Source: Candidatus Muiribacterium halophilum
Lineage (GTDB): Bacteria; Muiribacteriota; Muiribacteriia; Muiribacteriales; Muiribacteriaceae
Direction: 5' to 3'
Assembly: GCA_023228995.1 (NCBI GenBank)
Contig: JALOAD010000013.1
Location: 6,342 to 70,341, forward strand
Length of the DNA: 64,000 nt
Every line of letters begins with the position of its first letter. Position 1 is the first letter of the stretch. Position numbers and translations under genes: made by a program. The notes under the pieces were generated by a model. The model was not told where the DNA came from. It did not search any database and worked only from the letters and a program-made list of their open reading frames with translations. Positions 8,107-15,990 of this stretch are shown here, one piece after another.

Positions 8107-8337
8107 ATGACTAAAAGAGAATATCTAAAAGAATTATTATTATTTGCTAAACCTGAGCAATTAAATATATTTAAGCGTTCATATAGTTATTATAATATGC
8201 AAGAATCTTTAGATGAAACTATTAGTAATTTACATTTTATTGAGCTTAATCAGGCAATAAGAGAATGTGAAAATTTTAAAGATTTATATCTACGATATAT
8301 AAGAAATAAAAAATTACAGAAACTTAATATTTTATGA
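8107..8337 (+). CDS. hypothetical protein with C-terminal tag (76 aa)
   Basis: A small, mostly helical protein (MTKREYLKELLLF) ending RYIRNKKLQKLNIL, the recurring tail. It follows the thioredoxin terminator by a few bases and overlaps the start of a broken gene (ATGA at 8334). Function is unknown. Confidence 0.5.
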   Translation: MTKREYLKELLLFAKPEQLNIFKRSYSYYNMQESLDETISNLHFIELNQAIRECENFKDLYLRYIRNKKLQKLNIL

Positions 8338-8603
8338 AAATATATTTCAATAATTGGTTTTATTGAAGGATTAAGTAAATATAGATCTGAATATTATAGT
8401 TATGATTATTGGACTTTTGGTAGTTTATATGAATATTTAGAATCTGTATTTGATAATAAAAAGAAGTATCTGAATTTTTCTCTGATATAAATGTTAATGG
8501 TGCTTTTGTTGATAGTGTACATACAGGTAATATGAAAGATACTATATATGTTGCTTTTACAGACAATATTAAAATAATTGATGTTGAGCACTTTGTAAAA
8601 TAA
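8334..8603 (+). pseudogene. broken small gene (two frameshifts)
   Basis: Reading begins MKIYFNNWF, shifts by one base in a T run near 8362 into IEGLSKYRSEYYSYDYW, then shifts again in the A run near 8460 into EVSEFFSDINVNGAFVD and runs to TAA at 8601. Joined, this gives about 89 residues that look like one protein. Both breaks are single-base indels in homopolymers. The start overlaps the previous stop. No family is recognised. Confidence 0.55.
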
Positions 8604-8621
8604 ATGAAATAAATATCACAA

Positions 8622-8644
8622 ATTATTTGGTAAATCCAAATAAT
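8622..8644. repeat. inverted repeat overlapping the -33 box (possible operator)
   Basis: ATTATTTGG-TAAAT-CCAAATAAT is a perfect 9-bp inverted repeat covering the -33 element at 8626. A related arm pair (ATTATTTT / AAAATAAT) surrounds the -33 region at 9981-10004. Confidence 0.5.
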
Positions 8645-8657
8645 ATTTGTATATTTG
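8626..8657 (+). promoter_or_regulatory. Bacteroidetes-type promoter without a following gene
   Basis: TTTG (8626-8629), 20 bases, TATATTTG (8650-8657). No open frame follows before the terminator at 8709, so it likely makes a short RNA. Confidence 0.7.
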
Positions 8658-8661
8658 CATT

Positions 8662-8740
8662 TGAAATCACATTATATGTGCATTTGTTTGTTTTTTGATT
8701 ATAAGAAGGCACTTAGATTTATCTAAGTGCTTTTCTTTTT
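8662..8740 (+). ncRNA. candidate small RNA (about 75-80 nt)
   Basis: The interval between a good promoter and a strong terminator holds no gene. It contains a perfect CACAT-TAT-ATGTG hairpin (8669-8681), a T-rich single-stranded middle and a terminal hairpin GCACTTAGA-TTTA-TCTAAGTGC followed by T-rich sequence. This is the usual layout of a bacterial sRNA. The 3' end overlaps the tail of the convergent methyltransferase gene. Its target is unknown. Confidence 0.45.
8709..8740 (+). terminator. rho-independent terminator
   Basis: Nine-bp stem GCACTTAGA / TCTAAGTGC with a TTTA loop, then TTTTCTTTTT. Confidence 0.8.
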
Positions 8741-9646
8741 ATAAAAAATTTCCTTTGCTTTATCTTTAATATCAAATAATAGATAATTTCTATTGGTGTT
8801 AATAGCTGCTCTACCAAGTGAACCTGAACCAGCAAATGGATCCATTATTAAATCACATTCATTTGAATAAATATTAATAATTCTTTCAAGTAATTTAACT
8901 GGTTTCTGTGTAGCATAATCTAATTTTTCTTTACTTTGAATTGTACCAATATCTGTCCAAAGATCTCTTATAGGCAAACCATCCATTTCATGTAGATATT
9001 TCTTAAATCTTGGAATTCCATCTTTATTATAATATAGTCTATTTTTATCATGTAATTGTTTCATAGTGTTTTCAAGTACATGCCATTGTTTATAGTGACC
9101 ATTCCAATTATATCTCATATTAGGTCTTTGTATTATATCAGGTTGGTTATAATGAGCAGCAGTTGTTATATACTCACCAACCTCATCTACTCTTATTGTA
9201 TTTTTTTGTTTATATGCTTCATCATATGGTAAATTAATTTGATTATAAATATATTTCTTTGATTTTGAATATACTATTAAATTATCATGATAACGTTGTA
9301 ATTTTTTAGAACTTTTCATATTACCACCAGTTTTCCATATTATTTCATTTTGAAAATTGTTAATACCAAAAACCTCATCCATAACTAATCTTATATAATG
9401 TGAAATTTTAGGTTCTACATGGAATATAATAACACCATCTTTTTTAAGTATTCTTTTCATCTCAATTAATCTTGGTTTTATAAAATCATAAGTATAACTA
9501 TATAAAGATGGGTATTTATCCATAAAATCACCAAAATTTCTACCACTATTATAAGGAGGATCTGTGTAAATTAATTGAATTGATTCATCACTAATTTCTT
9601 TCATCAATTCTAAATTATCTCCAACATAAAAATTATTTATAATCAT
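8723..9646 (-). CDS. beta-class DNA methyltransferase (N6A/N4C)
   Basis: A 307-residue methyltransferase with catalytic TDPPYNSGR at residues 28-36 and the SAM-binding DPFAGSGS near residue 273. The order IV before I is the beta class. It probably methylates adenine in a short target. No restriction partner is adjacent, so it is likely an orphan enzyme protecting phage DNA. Its stop lies within the terminator hairpin of the opposite small RNA. Confidence 0.88.
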   Translation of the reverse strand: MIINNFYVGDNLELMKEISDESIQLIYTDPPYNSGRNFGDFMDKYPSLYSYTYDFIKPRLIEMKRILKKDGVIIFHVEPKISHYIRLVMDEVFGINNFQNEIIWKTGGNMKSSKKLQRYHDNLIVYSKSKKYIYNQINLPYDEAYKQKNTIRVDEVGEYITTAAHYNQPDIIQRPNMRYNWNGHYKQWHVLENTMKQLHDKNRLYYNKDGIPRFKKYLHEMDGLPIRDLWTDIGTIQSKEKLDYATQKPVKLLERIINIYSNECDLIMDPFAGSGSLGRAAINTNRNYLLFDIKDKAKEIFYKKKST

Positions 9647-9670
9647 AATAATTATACTAACTTAATAGAA

Positions 9671-9702
9671 TTTGTTTATATAATAATTTAATATTATATT
9701 TG
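9671..9702 (+). promoter_or_regulatory. Bacteroidetes-type promoter
   Basis: TTTG (9671-9674) and TATATTTG (9695-9702) with a 20-base spacer. The ATG at 9708 is only 5 bases after the -7 box, suggesting a leaderless transcript. Confidence 0.75.
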
Positions 9703-9707
9703 CAAAT

Positions 9708-9971
9708 ATGAATACTAAATTAAAGGAAGTCTTTATAAAATATTTAACTGAGGAAAATATAAAAAATATCTTTATAGAGAGATTAAAAATATATGGAACA
9801 AAGGATAGGAAAACAATAAAAAAATTAATACAAAATACAAAAGATCCTAATAAATTAATCTATGTTGCTTTCACTTGGAGAAAAAACAATCAAGTATTAT
9901 TTTGGTCAAATATTGATACTAAGTGGCAAATCTATTATAGAAATTATAAATTAGAACAATTAGAATCTTAA
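9708..9971 (+). CDS. hypothetical protein with C-terminal tag (87 aa)
   Basis: A helical N-terminal half is followed by VAFTWRKNNQVLFWSNIDTKW and the tail YYRNYKLEQLES. The aromatic AFxW...FW..I..KW pattern matches 2842-3120 and, loosely, 7023-7460, so these form a small family. It is expressed from its own promoter. Function is unknown. Confidence 0.55.
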   Translation: MNTKLKEVFIKYLTEENIKNIFIERLKIYGTKDRKTIKKLIQNTKDPNKLIYVAFTWRKNNQVLFWSNIDTKWQIYYRNYKLEQLES

Positions 9972-9985
9972 AAAATCTTAATTAT

Positions 9986-10016
9986 TTTGTTATTTGAAAA
10001 TAATATTATATCTTTG
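9986..10016 (+). promoter_or_regulatory. Bacteroidetes-type promoter
   Basis: TTTG (9986-9989), 19 bases, TATCTTTG (10009-10016). Flanking arms ATTATTTT and AAAATAAT (9981-10004) form an inverted repeat across the -33 element. Confidence 0.65.
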
Positions 10017-10019
10017 CAC

Positions 10020-10152
10020 TAATTGAAGGAGATTCTTCAAGAAACCATAAAAAATTATAAATTAAATTAAACTGTACCTAATGTTTTTATACATTCTTTG
10101 TTAGTAGTATTTTAGGTATATACTCAACCAAAATAAATTAAAAATAAAAAAT
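10020..10152 (+). promoter_or_regulatory. structured 5' leader of the membrane-protein gene
   Basis: About 130 non-coding bases follow the promoter. TTGAAG-GAGATT-CTTCAA forms a hairpin at 10023-10040, and TACCTA near 10076 can pair with TAGGTA near 10113. It may control stability or translation; no known riboswitch is recognised. Confidence 0.3.
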
Positions 10153-10527
10153 ATGGATTACTTAAAATTACCAGCCAAAACTACCTTTATAATGTTGACA
10201 TTATCACCAATAATATTGATAATAAATCCATTTATTGGAATTATTCTATTCTTAATATCTCTGTATTTATCTAAATTAACAATGGATAATATAGAAAAGT
10301 ATAAAGCTAATGGAGATTATGTTTCTTTAGTTGAAATGAATAGATTTATTATTAATAAAGATAACCTTTTTATAATTATACCTATTTATATTTTAGGTTA
10401 TAAATTATACTCATTGAAATATAAATATAACAATGAAATTTTTAATTGTAATTTAATAACCAAAAAGAAAAGTTTTGATAAGAATATTAAGATTTATCCA
10501 ATTGGACTCAATGTTTATATTTCATAA
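10153..10527 (+). CDS. small membrane protein (124 aa)
   Basis: Two closely spaced hydrophobic segments (about residues 10-45) and a third near residues 73-88 indicate an integral membrane protein. No signature motif is present. It follows a 130-base leader and precedes a tagged small protein by 14 bases. Confidence 0.5.
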   Translation: MDYLKLPAKTTFIMLTLSPIILIINPFIGIILFLISLYLSKLTMDNIEKYKANGDYVSLVEMNRFIINKDNLFIIIPIYILGYKLYSLKYKYNNEIFNCNLITKKKSFDKNIKIYPIGLNVYIS

Positions 10528-10541
10528 TAAATCAATTATCA

Positions 10542-10871
10542 ATGATAGAAAAAATAATAAATCAATGCTTACAAAAACATAATGATAAATATTCATTAAA
10601 TTGTGAATATAAAGAAAATGTAGTATATAATAATGGGGAATTCTATTTTATTATTACTAATTATGAATATTATACTCATATTGAATTACATGATTTTCAA
10701 ATAAATATTGAACATAAATATTTACAAGATCTATTACCTATTATTTTAGATAAAATCGAACAATATATTAAGCTTACATTAGAGAAAAATATTTTATTAA
10801 AAGAAGTTACTTTAATTAATATTAATCCAAACCAATATATAAGAGATTATAAAATAAATAAATTAAAATAA
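10542..10871 (+). CDS. hypothetical protein with C-terminal tag (109 aa)
   Basis: A soluble protein with predicted mixed strands and helices, ending NPNQYIRDYKINKLK, the recurring tail. It probably shares the transcript from 9986. Function is unknown. Confidence 0.5.
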   Translation: MIEKIINQCLQKHNDKYSLNCEYKENVVYNNGEFYFIITNYEYYTHIELHDFQINIEHKYLQDLLPIILDKIEQYIKLTLEKNILLKEVTLININPNQYIRDYKINKLK

Positions 10872-10888
10872 ATATAATATTGAAAAAA

Positions 10889-10920
10889 TTTGGTGATATA
10901 AAAATAAAGTTATATATTTG
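10889..10920 (+). promoter_or_regulatory. Bacteroidetes-type promoter
   Basis: TTTG (10889-10892), 20 bases, TATATTTG (10913-10920), 35 bases before the ATG at 10956. Confidence 0.75.
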
Positions 10921-10955
10921 TAATCTAATAATAATTAATTAAATTAAAAAGAAAT

Positions 10956-11177
10956 ATGAAAGAAAAATTAATGGAAATTGAAACATCTAAATTAAATTGT
11001 GAAGAATTAGATGAGTTAGAAACTAATCTAAGAAGTCTATCTATAGAAGATATGAAAGAATGTCTATTATCTATATTAGATCGTTTAGATATAACTAATG
11101 ATACTATAACATTTGAGTTTCTGAGTAGATTTAAGCCAGAAATGAAAATGATCCAAGAAGAATTAAAAAAATCATAA
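10956..11177 (+). CDS. small acidic protein (73 aa)
   Basis: A helical, Glu/Leu-rich protein (ELDELETNLRSL...ECLLSILDRLD) ending EELKKS. It is a single-gene transcript bounded by a promoter at 10889 and a terminator at 11196. Small acidic early proteins often bind host factors, but nothing specific can be said here. Confidence 0.5.
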   Translation: MKEKLMEIETSKLNCEELDELETNLRSLSIEDMKECLLSILDRLDITNDTITFEFLSRFKPEMKMIQEELKKS

Positions 11178-11195
11178 ACATAGTTTTTAACAATA

Positions 11196-11226
11196 AAGGA
11201 TTATATTCATTATGATCCTTTTTTAT
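11196..11226 (+). terminator. rho-independent terminator
   Basis: Stem AAAGGAT / ATCCTTT with a 13-base loop followed by a T run. Confidence 0.7.
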
Positions 11227-11241
11227 TTTAATATATAGTTT

Positions 11242-11889
11242 ATGAAATATATCATAGAAATGGAACAACTTCATAAAGATGAAGAAAGGAAACAATTAAT
11301 TACATTATGTAGAAAATATAATATTAATAATTTTACCATCAATAATGATAATAGTATTAATGTATATGAAAATGTAAATCTAAAAAATATGAAATTGATT
11401 AAAATACCAATTAAATTTAATTATATAAGTGGTAATTTTGATTGTAGTGCCAATCAATTAAAATCTCTATCAAATTCTCCAATATCAATTAAAGGTGATT
11501 TTAATTGCTCTTTTAATGAACTAAGCTCATTACAGTATGCACCTAATAAAGTAGAGGGAAATTTTATTTGTAAAAATAATCATATATATGACTTAAAATA
11601 CTTGAATTGTGTAATATATAAAAATTTAGATATATCAAATAATGATTTGATATCATTTGATTTTTTTCCATTATTATATCAAGATTTTATTTGTAATAAC
11701 AATCCAATATATCCATTGTGGTATTGTTTCCAAGATAAAACAAAAATAGAATTATTCAATAATAGCAATATTATAAATAATAGAACAATCAATATTACTA
11801 ATTTTATTTCTTTTTTGAAGGAAATTAATAAAACAAAATATCCTAGTTTAGAACAAAGTTTAAGAAAACATTGGAGAATAGTGAAATAA
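11242..11889 (+). CDS. phage-type leucine-rich repeat protein
   Basis: A 215-residue LRR protein. After an N-terminal segment (CRKYNINNFTINNDNSI) there are repeats of the form GxFxCxxNxLxSLxxxPxxxxG between residues 60 and 165. It is a diverged paralogue of the three tandem genes at 44473-46492, which share the KYNI.NYTIN lead-in. A role in protein binding is likely; the partner is unknown. Confidence 0.7.
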   Translation: MKYIIEMEQLHKDEERKQLITLCRKYNINNFTINNDNSINVYENVNLKNMKLIKIPIKFNYISGNFDCSANQLKSLSNSPISIKGDFNCSFNELSSLQYAPNKVEGNFICKNNHIYDLKYLNCVIYKNLDISNNDLISFDFFPLLYQDFICNNNPIYPLWYCFQDKTKIELFNNSNIINNRTINITNFISFLKEINKTKYPSLEQSLRKHWRIVK

Positions 11890-11917
11890 AAAAGAGAGCA
11901 TTTGCTCTCATTTTTTT
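11888..11917. terminator. bidirectional terminator
   Basis: Stem GAGAGCA / TGCTCTC with A and T tracts on both sides lies between the convergent LRR and HAD genes. Confidence 0.75.
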
Positions 11918-12275
11918 ATTTCATTAATTTATCTACCAAACTCCAATCTATAAATGGTCTATCGCTTATTAGTTTATCATACTTCAAAGGTGCACCAAGA
12001 GCAGCATCATCAATATATAAATTAGCAAAACATTTTGGAGAATTAGTCCACTTATTTTGATCAGGATCAAATTGAATTCCATATAAAGGAATATCATTTT
12101 TACTAAACCAATTTATAGCATCATCTAACTCATTACCTGACCTCATAGTAAATAAAATTAGTTTATGTCCTTTATTTACTAATTCTTTTAATATTGGAAT
12201 AGCTCCTATATCTTTACCAATAAATGGATAATCATGAGTTACACAAGTGCCATCAAAATCTATTGCAATTTTCAT
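11916..12275 (-). CDS. HAD-superfamily phosphatase
   Basis: A 119-residue HAD-like hydrolase with the nucleophile motif IDFDGT at residues 4-9, the Thr motif LFTMRS near residue 43 and the acidic IDDAALG motif near residue 90. Size and pattern match a family of small Bacteroidetes/phage HAD proteins. The substrate is unknown. Its start overlaps the stop of the small gene upstream (ATGA). Confidence 0.8.
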   Translation of the reverse strand: MKIAIDFDGTCVTHDYPFIGKDIGAIPILKELVNKGHKLILFTMRSGNELDDAINWFSKNDIPLYGIQFDPDQNKWTNSPKCFANLYIDDAALGAPLKYDKLISDRPFIDWSLVDKLMK

Positions 12276-12412
12276 ACTACTTTTTGGCTTTCATTGTTTA
12301 TTTCATTTCCATATTTTATAACATATTCTTTCATTTCTTTTGCAATGCGTTCAGCAAGTTCTTTTAAAATGCTTTCTTTTTTTATTTCTATGTTTAATTC
12401 ATTTTCATTCAT
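12272..12412 (-). CDS. small hypothetical protein (46 aa) coupled to the HAD gene
   Basis: The frame MNENELNIEIKKESILKELA... ends in TGA that overlaps the ATG of the HAD gene, so the two are translationally coupled. The product is charged and predicted to be one long helix with a coiled-coil look. Function is unknown. Confidence 0.6.
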   Translation of the reverse strand: MNENELNIEIKKESILKELAERIAKEMKEYVIKYGNEINNESQKVV

Positions 12413-12424
12413 AAACTTTTTTAT

Positions 12425-12644
12425 TTTTATAATTAAAAACACAATAAATAATCTATATTGTGCTTTAATATATATATTAAAAATACTATTGTTTGTTTGT
12501 TATAATCCTAATTTTTCAATCTATTGTTTCTTTTAATTGTAACAAATAACATATTATCATTTATCTAAATCTGAAGTTTCATCTTCCATATTATATTTAG
12601 AAAGCAAAGATACAACAAAAAAAATATAACTACAAAGTATGTAG
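12425..12644 (-). other. leader with internal terminator-like hairpin
   Basis: From the promoter at 12605-12636 (minus) transcription crosses about 170 bases holding only very short frames (MEDETSDLDK at 12588, then an overlapping 14-codon frame). It then meets a CACAATA / TATTGTG hairpin followed by T residues (about 12441-12466) before the 46-aa gene. This could be an attenuator or a separate small transcript. Confidence 0.35.
12605..12636 (-). promoter_or_regulatory. Bacteroidetes-type promoter
   Basis: TTTG (12633-12636), 20 bases, TATCTTTG (12605-12612) on the minus strand. Its -33 box sits in the terminator of the upstream gene. Confidence 0.65.
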
Positions 12645-12650
12645 TTATAT
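12616..12650 (-). terminator. rho-independent terminator
   Basis: Stem ATATAACTAC / GTAGTTATAT with a 7-base loop and a minus-strand T run; it ends the gene at 12645-12893. Confidence 0.75.
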
Positions 12651-12893
12651 TTTAAGAATGTTTAACTTTTTATTTCTATTAATTTCTAATGATTCAAAAT
12701 AATTATACATATAATGTTCATTATTTTCATCATCTACATAAAAGAGACAACAATTACCAACTCCATCTTTCACCATAAGACAAGTACTACAAAAAAATTC
12801 TTCTATACTATCGTAGCACTTACCAGACTTAAAAAAAACAAGTTTAGAATGGATTGAAAGTGCTGAAAAATCTTTTATACAAACTAATTTCAT
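12645..12893 (-). CDS. small MKxVCI-family protein with C-terminal tag
   Basis: An 82-residue protein starting MKLVCIKDF with a GKCYDSI segment and five Cys residues, ending INRNKKLNILKI. It is a distant relative of 1717, 2191 and 3361. It directly follows the GH16 gene, sharing one base with it. Confidence 0.5.
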   Translation of the reverse strand: MKLVCIKDFSALSIHSKLVFFKSGKCYDSIEEFFCSTCLMVKDGVGNCCLFYVDDENNEHYMYNYFESLEINRNKKLNILKI

Positions 12894-13633
12894 TATATTT
12901 TTTGTTTCATTGTTACTTTTTTTATATAAAAAGTAGTATCAAAATTTTTATCTATTTCACTGTTAGTATAAGCAAGATTCATAATTAAGTAATAAGGTTT
13001 ATAGAAAGGCCAATTATTTTTACTTTTATAGTATGTAAATTTTCTTTTACCATCTATAAAAAATTCAATAGCGTTTTCCCACCAATCAATTCTAAATTTA
13101 TGTATCTCTGAAGATAGATTATTACAATGATGTTTAATTTTTATACCACCATCAACTTTATGTAAATTTGTATTAATTATATTATCAAATCTTGTATTAT
13201 ATTCCATTATATCAATCTCACCACAAAGTGGCCAAGGTGAACCTGAGTATTCAGGCATCATCCATATATATGCAAATATATCTTTCATATTTGTATCTGG
13301 TAATTTTGCTTCAATTTCAATTGAGCCATACTTAATATTATTTTTATTTTTTGTATGTAAGTATGATGATTCAATTCTTTTTGATTTTTTATTATAAAAA
13401 CATCTTATATTTAATAAACCATCTTTGATAAAAATAGTCTTTGGTGAGTCTATGTAAAATTGTTTTTCAGAAGACCACCATCTTATATTATTTTCCACCC
13501 TCCACAAATCTTTATTTAGTGTTATATTAGTTTCGTAACTATCTTCAAAAACTAACTTAGTATTCATAGGTTTTCTATATACTCTTTTCATTTCATATAA
13601 GAGCATATCTTTTAAGTATTTTAGATTTATCAT
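12893..13633 (-). CDS. GH16-family glycoside hydrolase
   Basis: A 246-residue glycosidase of the GH16 laminarinase/agarase clan. The catalytic signature GEIDIMEY lies at residues 138-145, giving nucleophile Glu139 and acid/base Glu144, preceded by YGSIEIEAKLP and AYIWMMPE. It would hydrolyse beta-1,3/1,4 glucans or galactans, for example host exopolysaccharide. No signal peptide is seen, so it probably reaches its substrate as part of the virion or after lysis. A late-type TTAATATATAAA motif precedes its start. Confidence 0.85.
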   Translation of the reverse strand: MINLKYLKDMLLYEMKRVYRKPMNTKLVFEDSYETNITLNKDLWRVENNIRWWSSEKQFYIDSPKTIFIKDGLLNIRCFYNKKSKRIESSYLHTKNKNNIKYGSIEIEAKLPDTNMKDIFAYIWMMPEYSGSPWPLCGEIDIMEYNTRFDNIINTNLHKVDGGIKIKHHCNNLSSEIHKFRIDWWENAIEFFIDGKRKFTYYKSKNNWPFYKPYYLIMNLAYTNSEIDKNFDTTFYIKKVTMKQKI

Positions 13634-13806
13634 TGATTTTTTTATTTTTATATATTAAAATTATTAATCTGAGCCACCATTTTTTGATAAAAAATATCAA
13701 AAGAATCACATATTTCATCATATTTTTCAAAACTAATAATATTGAAAATGATTTTATTAAATAATCTATTTTATTATCTTCAACAAAAGTGTTTTTAAGG
13801 GACTTG
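13634..13806 (-). other. gap with possible degraded coding sequence
   Basis: No intact gene. The minus strand reads in one frame as SLKNTFVEDNKIDYLIKSF and in another as FEKYDEICDSFDIFYQKMVA up to a stop, which together look like remains of one protein tail. It ends in the late-type motif at 13647-13658. Confidence 0.25.
13647..13658 (-). promoter_or_regulatory. late-type motif TTAATATATAAA
   Basis: Exact 12-base copy on the minus strand, 14 bases before the GH16 start. Confidence 0.5.
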
Positions 13807-14424
13807 TTACAACACAAATGCCACTTTATCTGGATAACCAGTATTGAATTGATATTCAACCACATCTTCTGAAGCGGTTAAGCCTACTATAGTATTTTGA
13901 TGCTCTTGAGTTACACCATATGCTTGCTTAGCATATACTTCCAAAGCTTGTAAAAATAACTTAGCTGTTGTGGTAGGCATTTCCAATATATTTGAGGGTA
14001 TACTAGAAGTATATATAGATGTCATTGTTAAACCCATAGCTTCCTCACTTTCAATAGAATACATTAAAGCAGCTCTATCATTTTTAGCTAACCACATATT
14101 CATACCATTAATAGAAAAAGAATTAACCTCATTAGATTTATCATATGATTTTAAGTCTATTAATTTCATTGTTTTCAGTTTATCTATTGGTTCAACTATT
14201 CTATTCTCCCATTCTTGAATTATATTTGTTTCAGTTTCAGAATAAAATGGGAAAATTCTATAATATTTATTGGCTATAGGTCTTTCTGCAATCAATAATG
14301 GTTTCCATCCTTGAGATAAATATTGTTCTTCTGTTGGATACATAACATCTATGCCATCTATTGTTAGATTAGTTGGAGCTTGTTGCAACTCATTATTTAC
14401 CAATTTGTAATATCTCATGTTCAT
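13807..14424 (-). CDS. DUF4376-like phage protein
   Basis: A 205-residue protein. Its C-terminal two thirds (LKSYDKSNEVNSFSINGMNM, then LFLQALEVYAKQAYG and a QEHQNTIVGL tail) match the DUF4376 pattern found in Bacteroidetes phages near tail-fibre genes. The first third (PTEEQYLSQGWKPLL) resembles tail-fibre assembly leaders. Start choice between the Met codons at 14424 and 14418 is open. Confidence 0.6.
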   Translation of the reverse strand: MNMRYYKLVNNELQQAPTNLTIDGIDVMYPTEEQYLSQGWKPLLIAERPIANKYYRIFPFYSETETNIIQEWENRIVEPIDKLKTMKLIDLKSYDKSNEVNSFSINGMNMWLAKNDRAALMYSIESEEAMGLTMTSIYTSSIPSNILEMPTTTAKLFLQALEVYAKQAYGVTQEHQNTIVGLTASEDVVEYQFNTGYPDKVAFVL

Positions 14425-14529
14425 ATTTTATTTTTTATTTTTATTATCATCATATTTATTAAAATATTAGATTTGTTTAGAATTGTATATATTTTTTTAA
14501 CTAAGTTTGTTTTTATTTATATATAAAAT

Positions 14530-15063
14530 ATGTCAATTAAGAAAACATTAAATAAAATAAAAAGAGATAATAGTATATCTAAAAATATAGAATCATCATT
14601 AGTATCACATTTATATGAAAAAAGACATTCTCCTATTACTACTCATTTTACTGGTTATGGTTTATCAGAGTGTGATGTTATATCAGTCAGTAAATCAAAT
14701 TATATATATGAATATGAAGTTAAAATATCTAGGTCTGATTTCAAAGCAGATTTCAAGAAGAAAAAACATAAATTAATGCTTGAAAGAAAATGCACAAAAT
14801 ATAAGATGATTAAAGAAAATAATCAAAAAGTTAAAGATACTATATATCTCACTTCTAATTATTTTTATTTTGTAGTTCCTGAAGGTTTGGTGGATATTAA
14901 CGAAATTCCAGATTATGCTGGTTTGATGTATATAACAGAAAACCACAATTTTATATTAATCAAAAAAGCCCCTCTTTTACACAAAGTGAAGGCTACAGTT
15001 AATTTTATAAGACAATTAAGTCATAATTTAACATGTAAGTTAGTTTTTAGAAAAGTTAATTAA
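14530..15063 (+). CDS. MmcB-like PD-(D/E)XK nuclease-fold protein
   Basis: A 177-residue protein with SECDVISV followed by YEYEVKISRSDF (about residues 45-70), giving the D...E-x-K catalytic layout, and YFVVPEGLV further on. The arrangement resembles MmcB, a DNA-repair-associated nuclease-fold family, and related phage endonucleases. It is a lone plus-strand gene between minus-strand blocks. Endonuclease activity is likely but not certain. Confidence 0.6.
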   Translation: MSIKKTLNKIKRDNSISKNIESSLVSHLYEKRHSPITTHFTGYGLSECDVISVSKSNYIYEYEVKISRSDFKADFKKKKHKLMLERKCTKYKMIKENNQKVKDTIYLTSNYFYFVVPEGLVDINEIPDYAGLMYITENHNFILIKKAPLLHKVKATVNFIRQLSHNLTCKLVFRKVN

Positions 15064-15076
15064 TTAATATTTTTGA

Positions 15077-15397
15077 TTATATAATTTTATCAATCATCAC
15101 ATCTCTAATATAATCTCTAAATGAATCTTCACCTAAATATTCTATAATATCTTCAATTGGAAATACTTTTAATATATCATCTATGTCAAAATTATCCAAA
15201 AGATCTTTTCCATAATAACTAATAACATCACTTACATTAATCTTTTCTAAGAGCTTATTTATTTTTATATTATCTATAATTTCATCAATTGGTATTTGTT
15301 CTATGACTTCAGAAGTATCACAATCTATTTCACAACTAACATTAAGTCTACCTATTGGTGTGATATTTACACTATTTGCACTTAAATTAAATATCAT
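15077..15397 (-). CDS. hypothetical acidic protein (106 aa)
   Basis: An Ile/Asp-rich acidic protein with a repetitive second half (IDDILKVFPIEDIIEYLGED). No family is recognised. It abuts 15398-15988 with no gap and is likely co-transcribed with it and the patatin. Confidence 0.5.
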   Translation of the reverse strand: MIFNLSANSVNITPIGRLNVSCEIDCDTSEVIEQIPIDEIIDNIKINKLLEKINVSDVISYYGKDLLDNFDIDDILKVFPIEDIIEYLGEDSFRDYIRDVMIDKII

Positions 15398-15988
15398 TTA
15401 TTTTATTTTAATTATTTTTTTATCTATTTTATTCATTAACTTGAATGTTGTATCATAATATCCATTAAAATCACTTAATACATAATATTCATCACTACAT
15501 ATATCAACTATTAAAATTTTTGGTATTTTATATGGTTCAACATCTTTATATAAATCATTTAATTTATCATTTATATATTTTTGTAACATACATGATATTG
15601 AATGATAACCATGATTTCTTATTAATATTGAATTTTCATAAAAAAGGTTTCCCAATCTGTACTCATCATCTGTTATTAATAATTCTATTAACTTACAATC
15701 TCTTGTATCTATTCTATTGTAATAATATGGTTTTAATAAACTCCAATTGCTATACCAAACTCTACCATTATCATATCTACCTAACTCCATATATAATATA
15801 TCTTCAGATGTTTTTCGATATATTTTATAAGTACTATTTTCATCTGGATCAACATTTATAAAAATATCTTCAGTTAAATACCTTTGTTCTTTTATAAAAA
15901 AATCATAATCTTCCTTTATATTTAGATATGTAGCATATAATTTTTCAATGTTAATATCATCAACTATATGTTTTTCTTGTTTTCTCAT
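15398..15988 (-). CDS. hypothetical protein (196 aa)
   Basis: Unrecognised, Tyr- and Asp-rich, without Cys pairs, membrane segments or signal peptide. It lies 2 bases downstream of the patatin gene, suggesting a shared transcript. Confidence 0.5.
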   Translation of the reverse strand: MRKQEKHIVDDINIEKLYATYLNIKEDYDFFIKEQRYLTEDIFINVDPDENSTYKIYRKTSEDILYMELGRYDNGRVWYSNWSLLKPYYYNRIDTRDCKLIELLITDDEYRLGNLFYENSILIRNHGYHSISCMLQKYINDKLNDLYKDVEPYKIPKILIVDICSDEYYVLSDFNGYYDTTFKLMNKIDKKIIKIK

Positions 15989-15990
15989 AA

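Noticed and set aside
8360-8591. Minus-strand frames across the broken gene at 8334-8603
   Set aside because: The plus strand gives a coherent protein after two one-base corrections, so these are shadows.
13593-13865. 90-residue minus-strand frame bridging the gap after the GH16 gene
   Set aside because: It overlaps both neighbouring real genes in other frames and looks like a translation of degraded and promoter sequence.
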